Shown here: positions 58,225 through 64,000 of the stretch, one piece after another
How positions within the stretch are numbered: position 1 is the first letter of the stretch
How the letters are laid out: the number at the start of each line of letters is the position of its first letter
DNA from: Aldrovandia affinis
Lineage: Eukaryota > Chordata > Actinopteri > Notacanthiformes > Halosauridae
Length of the DNA stretch: 64,000 nucleotides
NCBI GenBank assembly: GCA_029706075.1
Contig: JAINUG010000215.1
Coordinates: 1,356,501 to 1,420,500 of the forward strand
Direction: 5' to 3'
Position numbers and translations under genes: made by a program
The notes under the pieces: model-generated
Seen by the model: the letters and a program-made list of their open reading frames with translations, nothing else
The model's database searches: none
Told to the model about the DNA's origin: nothing

Positions 58225-58528
58225 AATTTTAAAATCTAAAGAAATCAAGGAGATGGGGAGATTACTCCCCATCACACAGTTCCTTGTCTTTCTTTAAAAT
58301 AAGAGAGGTGATAGCCTGTTTCAAGGTAGGGGGCAACTCATGATTCTCAATTGCTTCAAAGTACATCCCCTGCAAAAGAGGAATCAACCGTATTTAACAT
58401 TTAAAGAACTTGGTTCTTGGTTGGACCTGGTGATTTGTTCGATGGTAGTGATTTAATTACATTGGCTATTTCTTCATCTGTTATAGGGGAATCCAGGGAC
58501 TAATGCTGGTCTTCCTTTAGTCTAGGGG

Positions 58529-58898
58529 TGTAGAAAGTGACGTGGATAAGAGTATGATTAGTTCCCAGAGTTAGGGGCTTGAGTCTTAACTCTCTTGTCG
58601 CGTCGAGATCTCTCGGTTCGAAACTCGCTGCGGGCAGGACCAACTGCATTACATTGGTGCCGTGACTCGGATCGCACGACTGATGGTAATTGGTCGGGCC
58701 GTGGTTGCTGCCGCAGGAGTTTCGAGGGGGAGAGTGTAGCGGGTGTGCTCTGGTACATGAGCGTCCGCTGCAGATAGTGACGTGGATAAGAGTATGATTA
58801 GTTCCCAGAGTTAGGGACTTAAACCGCTAAACCGCTCTCTTGTCGCGTCAAGATCCCTCGGTTCGAAACTCACTGCGGGCAGAACCAATTGCGTTACA
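58529..58898 (+). mobile_element. Miniature LTR element (TRIM-like)
   Basis: Two direct terminal repeats (58529-58653 and 58735-58898; the left one shorter) start TGTAG and end TTACA. TAGGGG lies on both sides (58523-58528 and 58899-58904) as a target duplication. One base after the left repeat is an 18-base primer-binding-site-like sequence, TGGTGCCGTGACTCGGAT. The purine tract CGAGGGGGAGAG directly precedes the right repeat. The interior is about 80 bp with no coding capacity, so it would need proteins in trans. The repeats differ moderately, so the copy is not very recent. Confidence 0.85.
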
Positions 58899-59299
58899 TA
58901 GGGGAGGCCTAAGCAGTCAAGAAATGACCAAGTTTCCTCCTCCTCTGAAAAAGAGTTTGATGTAAAAGTCTCTACATTTGTTAGTAATGTCAACAGATTT
59001 TGTCTGGGGCCCCCCCGAGACCACACTACTGGGATGATGACGCTTTTAATGTGCCAGGCCAACAACCTACCTGCCTTCTCTCCAGACTCAAAATACCTCT
59101 GTCTTGCCCTAAACAGTAACACTAAAGTCAGAATCAAATCAAGACTCTCAGGATGCGTTGTCCGGATACTTGTAGCACTGCTAAGCGGAGCTCTCCCTTA
59201 CCTCCATCGCGTCCTGTGACTCGGACATTGTCACGAGTGAAAATGATCACTAAGTACCAGTAAAATGTACACCCACCTTGCCTTCTATGGGTATGAATG

Positions 59300-59372
59300 T
59301 GTCCAAACCATGCCAGGAAAATGTGCCCCACACCACTATGGATCCATTAGAAACCTTCACTGTTGGAAAACT
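59300..59372 (-). mobile_element. Fragment of the Tc1 deletion-derivative family
   Basis: CCATGCCAGGAAAATGTGCC followed by CCACACCACTATGG is the inverse of the block seen in the copies at 3.7, 6.4 and 24.2 kb. Confidence 0.6.
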
Positions 59373-59563
59373 GCTGTGTATCCATTTTTTTGTTTGCTAC
59401 CTATATATATTTATATACACAGCTTGAATAAATACTTGATTGTGATATGTTGATGACCATAAGTATATATCACATATACTGCACGGTAAATCCTTCTCAC
59501 TTATTAAAAAACAGATGGACTTAATGAGTGCTGTTTTGCAGAGGTGAGCATCACGGCCCAGAG

Positions 59564-62500
59564 ATGTCTCAGAGCTGTCTGAACTGCTTGAAGTACACAA
59601 TGTGTGTTGTAAACTTCATATGCTGGGTAAGTCATCTGTTAATATAACAACATAATCTCTCTATTATTACACTAATTGGAGGAAGTCCAATATACTGTAT
59701 ACCAAATAATACCCTTGGCATTTCTAATAAGTATACAGTACTAATCTTTAACAGGAACTCATGTGAGGAAAAATCTAAAATTACATGCAGCATTGTTCAA
59801 TGAGAAAGAGTTAGATTCATTATATTTAGCTATATGTCTATATGTTAGACAGATGTACAAAGTTAACATAGATGATATTGTATGATTGGGCTAATATTTT
59901 GTAATATCATACTTGTTGGTGCGCAGTCCAAAAAGATAAGGCAAGATATTTCAATGCAAATTGTATTCAATAACTGTGTAAGACTGAAATTGGTAGTTAT
60001 CACAGGGACATTATGAAGTGTTTCTTGTTTATGTGTTGTCCATGTCAGATATGTGGAACCTCTGTCCTGGGATTTGGGATTTATCTGATGATGAACTCCA
60101 AATTCTCCTCACTGATCCCCACCCTGGCCTCGATGAATATAGCAAACACCCTGGTCATCACAGGCACCATCGTGACCTGCATATCCTTTCTAGGATTCCT
60201 TGGTGCCCTCAAGGAAAATCGCTGCCTGCTCATCTCCGTGGGTTTCATAAATAGCACTAAAACTCACACTGTCACAATTCATATCTGTATTCCCACACTT
60301 AACACTGACATTATAAACTTGGAAGGGGAACAGTTTGCGCTACGACATTGAGTAATTTCCTTGTGATACTGATTCACTTGTGCATTCTGAATATGACTAA
60401 TTCATGACTATCATACATTTGGGACTTTGTTAAAGGTTCCTGCAGCTTGACTGCCACACACTCGTAAAGCCATAGGATACAGACCCACAGCAAATGTTAT
60501 ATGCCCAAAAACGTCCCAAACGTTTGTAAAAGCTATTTCAGGCAGAAGGGCAGGGTCTCGGCAGGTGCACACACACTATCACGGACTGCCCATGTATCAT
60601 AACTAATGATTTATCATGGTTATTTAATGATATTTTCATGTGGAAAAAATAGCAAAATAGCATATAGCACCTTTAAATTGGTCATAATCTACTGACTGAA
60701 TTCACTTTTTGTTGGTCATTTTAGTATTTTATCATGCTGTTTATCCTAATTCTGTTTTTTGCATGTTTGATCATTGCAGTACTTTATCCTGCTGTTTATC
60801 CTGATGCTGGCAGAGTTGTCCATTGCCTGTGCCCTGCTGATATTCGAGCAAGAGGTGAGATCAAATGGAAAGGGTGCAGGAGGAGAGGGAAAGAGGGAGT
60901 GGAAGGCATAGATTCAGAGAAGTAATAGATAGGGAAGTGGGAGTGGAAATAAGGATAGTGGAGGGCTTTCACATTTAAGTCTATTCTGGCAAATGTGGCA
61001 ATAACACAGTTTGGCTGTGGCATGAATAGAGCTGACAAGGGAAGAAAATGAGACCAGGATGATTTTTGAAAGGGAAAGAGTTGTGAGGGAAAGCAGGGTA
61101 ACTTACAATGAAAGGTAGAGGCGTGTGACATACTGTGATAGAATGAGCGAGAGAGAGGGTTTGTAAGTGAAGTGAGTGAAATGCTTTTTGTTTATTTTCT
61201 ATGAGTAGATTGACAGTTTTTTCGAGAAGGACCTAATGAGCAGCCTGGTGCAATCCAGGGACTCAAGGAAAACTGTGAACAGCACCATCAAAGACGACTG
61301 GGACCGAGTTCAGAGCACGGTGATTACTAAATATTTGTAGAATTGTTTTTAATTGGAGGATTGTTTATATAAAAATCTTACAACAGTTCTGGTTGTGAGG
61401 CATACCCTTACTCACTCACTAGTACAGCTAGACCCTGTTCAGCGCTTCTGTGCTTGGCTGTTTCACCCACATGAAATGTATTTTATTTTATTAAGAATGT
61501 CCATTATGAGGGTCAAACACTTGACAAACATTGTACTCTACTATAGACACGCATATTTTGTTGGTGAAAAAAGGAAAGGATTTATTCAATTAGGAATACA
61601 TCTCTATTAGTGTAAAAATTACCCCTGTACACTTCTTAATTTAACTCTCTGCTTGCACGCATCCTCAGCACTAAACGGGGTATACCTGTATTGTAAGAAA
61701 TATTCATTAGACGTTCATGAAATAGTGTACACAAAAACCCTGGCTTTAACAATCCATTTGACGTTCCTTTCAGTTCCAATGCTGTGGGGTCCATAATGTG
61801 TCTGACTGGAAGGATAATGTGCCTACTTCATGTTGCCAAAACAACCTCTGCAAACCTAAACAATACTGGGGAGAGGTACAGTATGGTATCAGAGAAACAT
61901 TCCCCCTAATGGAATATAAATTCACATCTGCGCATGCTCAGTATGCAAAGGATCTTGTTTGCGAGAGCTGTCAACATGGCAAACGAAAAAAGCTTGCATG
62001 TTTGGAGTGCCGTGTAGACAGATCTGTGTCTTATTAATTAAAGAAGTTAATGTAATAGAATGCTTGGATGGAAGAAAGCACTGTAATACCAATGTCTAAT
62101 GGTATTACTGGTATAACTACTATAACTATTTTGGTTTGAGGTAAACCATTTTAGCAGTGCTCCATCAAGCAGGAGCCTGGCCAGCTAAAATTAGCAAGCT
62201 AAAAAAAAACCTTGCTTAGTTGCTGGCTATAACGCCCCTATCAAAGTTGCGAGAAGAAAGATTAAATTAAAGTTGCGTCTAAAGAAAAGTACAAATACAT
62301 TCACCTCATAGTACTTTAGCGATTTCTCAGTAGGTTACTCAGTGTAAAGGTTGCTAATATTTTATCTGCAGTGTTCAGTGTTCAAGCAGAATAAAACATA
62401 GTGTATGTCTTTATCCTGCATTGTTCTTCCATTTTGCTTTTCTTATTCGAAGTATATAAGTTAATTTATTAATTTGAAAGAGTTTGTATATAACGTATAT

Positions 62501-63778
62501 TAAATTATATACATTATATAAAAACCCTTTCATTCCAATGATTTTTTTTCATGGCAATGAATAAATAAAAAAAATTGAAACTCATCATGTTTACTTGTGT
62601 ATTTATAACTAGGGCCCATATACATTTGTGACTTATTTTGTAACCATTAGTTCCCTCCTAATGGTTTGTCTGAGTTTGTGTAAGTTCGTCTGTGTTAAGT
62701 AGTTTGTGTGGAAGTAATTTGCAATAATGCATGTTTTAACCTTTTCCATTACCTTTTGAAAGAATATATCCAATTTTATTCAATGAAACTTCTTTCACAA
62801 TTTATGCTGCAGTTTGTGCAGCATTGAGGGGTTTGTGGGTCTTCTGTGATTACTGTACAATGATGCTGTCTCTGTTCCTTTTTCTTCTCAGGGCTGTTAT
62901 GAGAAATTTAAGGACTGGTTTGAGAGCAACTTCCTGAGTACTGGGGCTGGTATGATTGGCCTTTGCGTTATTGAGGTACTGTGCACTCTGTCCTCTTACG
63001 CCTTTGCTTGCCAACAGATCAGGCTGTGTTATTTCAATAAGTGGTTATGGCATGTTTGAAAAGTATAACTTTGAAACATAAAACTAAAAACAAATAAAAT
63101 GACTTGAAGTTAAATTACAGTCTGATTATGACAAAAACTTTGTGATTGCTCCTTCAAACAATCAAGCTAGATTTGAACCAGTAGTTGACTATTCTAGAAA
63201 TGTCAATAGTTGACAATACTTAAAACTTAATGAGTAATAATAATACAAATTATATCTGCATGATTTATTCCTCATTTTAAATAACATGCAAACAAAAAAC
63301 ATAGACAGGGACACTTGAAACTACTTTTTACTCATGACAATGCTTGGTAACGCTTTACATTAACTCTATCTGTGTAAAGCATTCATAATGCATTTATGAG
63401 CACAAACAAAATGGTACATGACAATTACATAGGGCATTATGAATGCTTTATGACATGTTTTACTTGTACATTACATTACATGCAATGATGCTGTTATGTA
63501 GTGATCAACAGAGCCTATTTATGAATGCATACTGAGCTCTTGATGCTTATGAATGTATTATGTGTGCGCCATTTTTAGGTCTGTGATTCTTGGGTGAGAC
63601 CTATCCCAGGTTGTGACATAATGCATACATGCAAGTGATGACTACTATTTTTGAATAAACATGGCTGTCAGGCTCAGCTTTAACACTGTTTCTCTGTCGG
63701 TCTTGGAAGGTTCTGGCCATGTGCTTCTCTGTCACCCTGTTCTGTCACATCAGCCGATCTGGACTGGGCTACAAATGA
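59564..63778 (+). CDS. cd53: CD53-like tetraspanin, seven coding exons
   Basis: Coding exons: 59564-59626, 60049-60237, 60780-60854, 61209-61319, 61774-61875, 62892-62975 and 63710-63778. All introns are phase 0 with GT-AG ends, giving 230 residues (human CD53 has 219). A short cytoplasmic N-terminus (MSQSCLNCLKY) with likely palmitoylated cysteines leads to four membrane segments at about 11-33, 56-77, 84-107 and 196-222. The large loop has CCG at 149-151, PTSC at 163-166, further cysteines at 167, 172 and 182, and N-glycosylation sites NST (133) and NVS (154). Exon borders, ICG...LGFGIYL and KENRCLL match CD53. CD53 organises membrane signalling partners on leukocytes. A 5' non-coding exon was not found; another short-loop tetraspanin is the alternative. 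Confidence 0.88.
60237..60242 (+). other. CD53-like intron 2 donor, GTGGGT
   Basis: The exon ends ...CTCATCTCC at 60237 and the intron starts GTGGGT. Reading on through it would add an intron-coded tail and end at 60351, which is the alternative if this weak donor is skipped. Alignment to CD53 (KENKCLLMS before the border) supports splicing here. Confidence 0.75.
60700..60809 (+). repeat. 55-bp tandem duplication over an exon's splice acceptor
   Basis: 60725-60754 (TATTTTATCATGCTGTTTAT onward) matches the first 30 bases of exon 3 at 60780-60809 in 26 positions. Each is preceded by a similar acceptor (TCATTTTAG and TCATTGCAG). The upstream acceptor would shift the frame because the spacing is 55. 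Confidence 0.85.
62976..63709. other. CD53-like intron 6 with a possible interspersed repeat
   Basis: TTGGTAACGCTTTACATTAA at 63345 and CATTCATAATGCATTTATGA resemble the end of a fish short inverted-repeat element. No clear right end was found. The other introns (59627-60048, 60238-60779, 60855-61208, 61320-61773, 61876-62891) hold no gene that I recognise. Confidence 0.4.
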
Positions 63779-64000
63779 GAAAAACCAACTGCACTGAAGA
63801 CAACAACGCCTGTTTGGGCTTCTCAAATGAAATGAGAATGATTTCATCCAACAATAGTCAACCCTATTATGCTGCAGTCCAAGTGTTATGCCCGGATTAT
63901 CATGGCAATTAATCAAATGAGCCAAGCACATTTCATTTTGTAACTGCTTTTAAGAAATCTAAATGTATCTGCGTGATTGCGTTTAACAGACTGATGATTA
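63779..64000 (+). other. Probable 3' UTR of the CD53-like gene
   Basis: Follows the stop at 63776-63778. No AATAAA is seen before the window ends, so the transcript end lies outside. Confidence 0.5.

Larger units (their letters stand above)
55988..59140 (-). mobile_element. LINE L1, ORF2 fragment containing three later insertions
   Basis: Minus strand: 59137-58905 reads RARQRYFESGEKAGRLLAWH and ETFTSNSFSEEEET, the segment before the RT. 58500-58240 covers the early RT. 56597-56380 reads SLIHPDQVGFIHNRNSSDNI and PVAAISIDAEKAF. 56353-55988 reads QGSPLTPLLFYLALE and LMLYANNMLLFVS. The catalytic YADD of the L1 RT is changed to YANN, and frameshifts occur between pieces. The fragments are separated by a hAT element, a SINE and a miniature LTR element. 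Confidence 0.85.

Noticed and set aside
60734-60925. A plus-strand frame through the duplicated acceptor and exon 3 in a different frame
   Set aside because: The exon's true frame encodes YFILLFILMLAEL, matching membrane segment 3 of tetraspanins.
63661-63912. A frame starting at an ATG upstream of the last exon
   Set aside because: The tetraspanin frame from 63710 gives VLAMCFSVTLFCHIS and a stop at 63776, matching the fourth membrane segment; the other frame has no similarity.

Overview
The window is nuclear DNA of a ray-finned (teleost-type) fish. The evidence is one intron-containing vertebrate gene, a tetraspanin that best fits leukocyte antigen CD53, and the surrounding repeats: several Tc1-like transposons, PIF/Harbinger and hAT elements with short palindromic derivatives, L2- and L1-type LINEs, and tRNA-headed SINEs that share an L2-like tail. 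No bacterial or phage gene order, CRISPR array or rRNA gene was seen. The species cannot be named from the sequence alone.

Layout. 1-11 kb: gene-free DNA with a hAT relic (2474-3413), a Tc1 deletion derivative carrying a hAT miniature element (3472-4012), an intron-bearing Tc1/IS630-type element with an Arg/Gly-rich N-terminus (4536-6261), a Tc1 miniature element (7018-7439) and SINEs. 11.6-13.8 kb: a 2.2-kb element with a TTA target duplication, whose sister copy lies at 33.0-35.1 kb and holds a Tc1 insertion. 14-25 kb: mostly unassigned unique sequence with a long TG tract, a CpG-rich patch and SINEs. 25.6-27.6 kb: a 1.9-kb G-rich minisatellite. 28-35 kb: SINEs with different tRNA-like heads. 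36-42 kb: more miniature elements, a telomere-like repeat, a Harbinger element with remains of both its genes, and an L2 3' end. 42.7-47.2 kb: a minisatellite hit by SINEs, then a LINE split by a Tc1 element and two arrays of diverged tandem repeats. 47.4-52.2 kb: fossil LTR-retrotransposon sequence. 56-59.1 kb: an L1 fragment holding three later insertions (hAT, SINE, miniature LTR element). 59.5-63.8 kb: the only host gene, with seven coding exons on the + strand and every intron in phase 0.

No operon-like cooperation exists here. The coherent biology is one immune-cell membrane gene at the right end and a long upstream region filled by several mobilization systems: Tc1/mariner (TA duplications), hAT (8-bp duplications), PIF/Harbinger-type (TTA) and LINE-driven SINEs (12-16-bp duplications). 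The best leads are the miniature LTR element with a primer-binding site, the SINE family with interchangeable tRNA-like heads, a Tc1 deletion derivative found three times with one junction, the quadruplex-prone minisatellite, and a duplicated splice acceptor inside the CD53-like gene.
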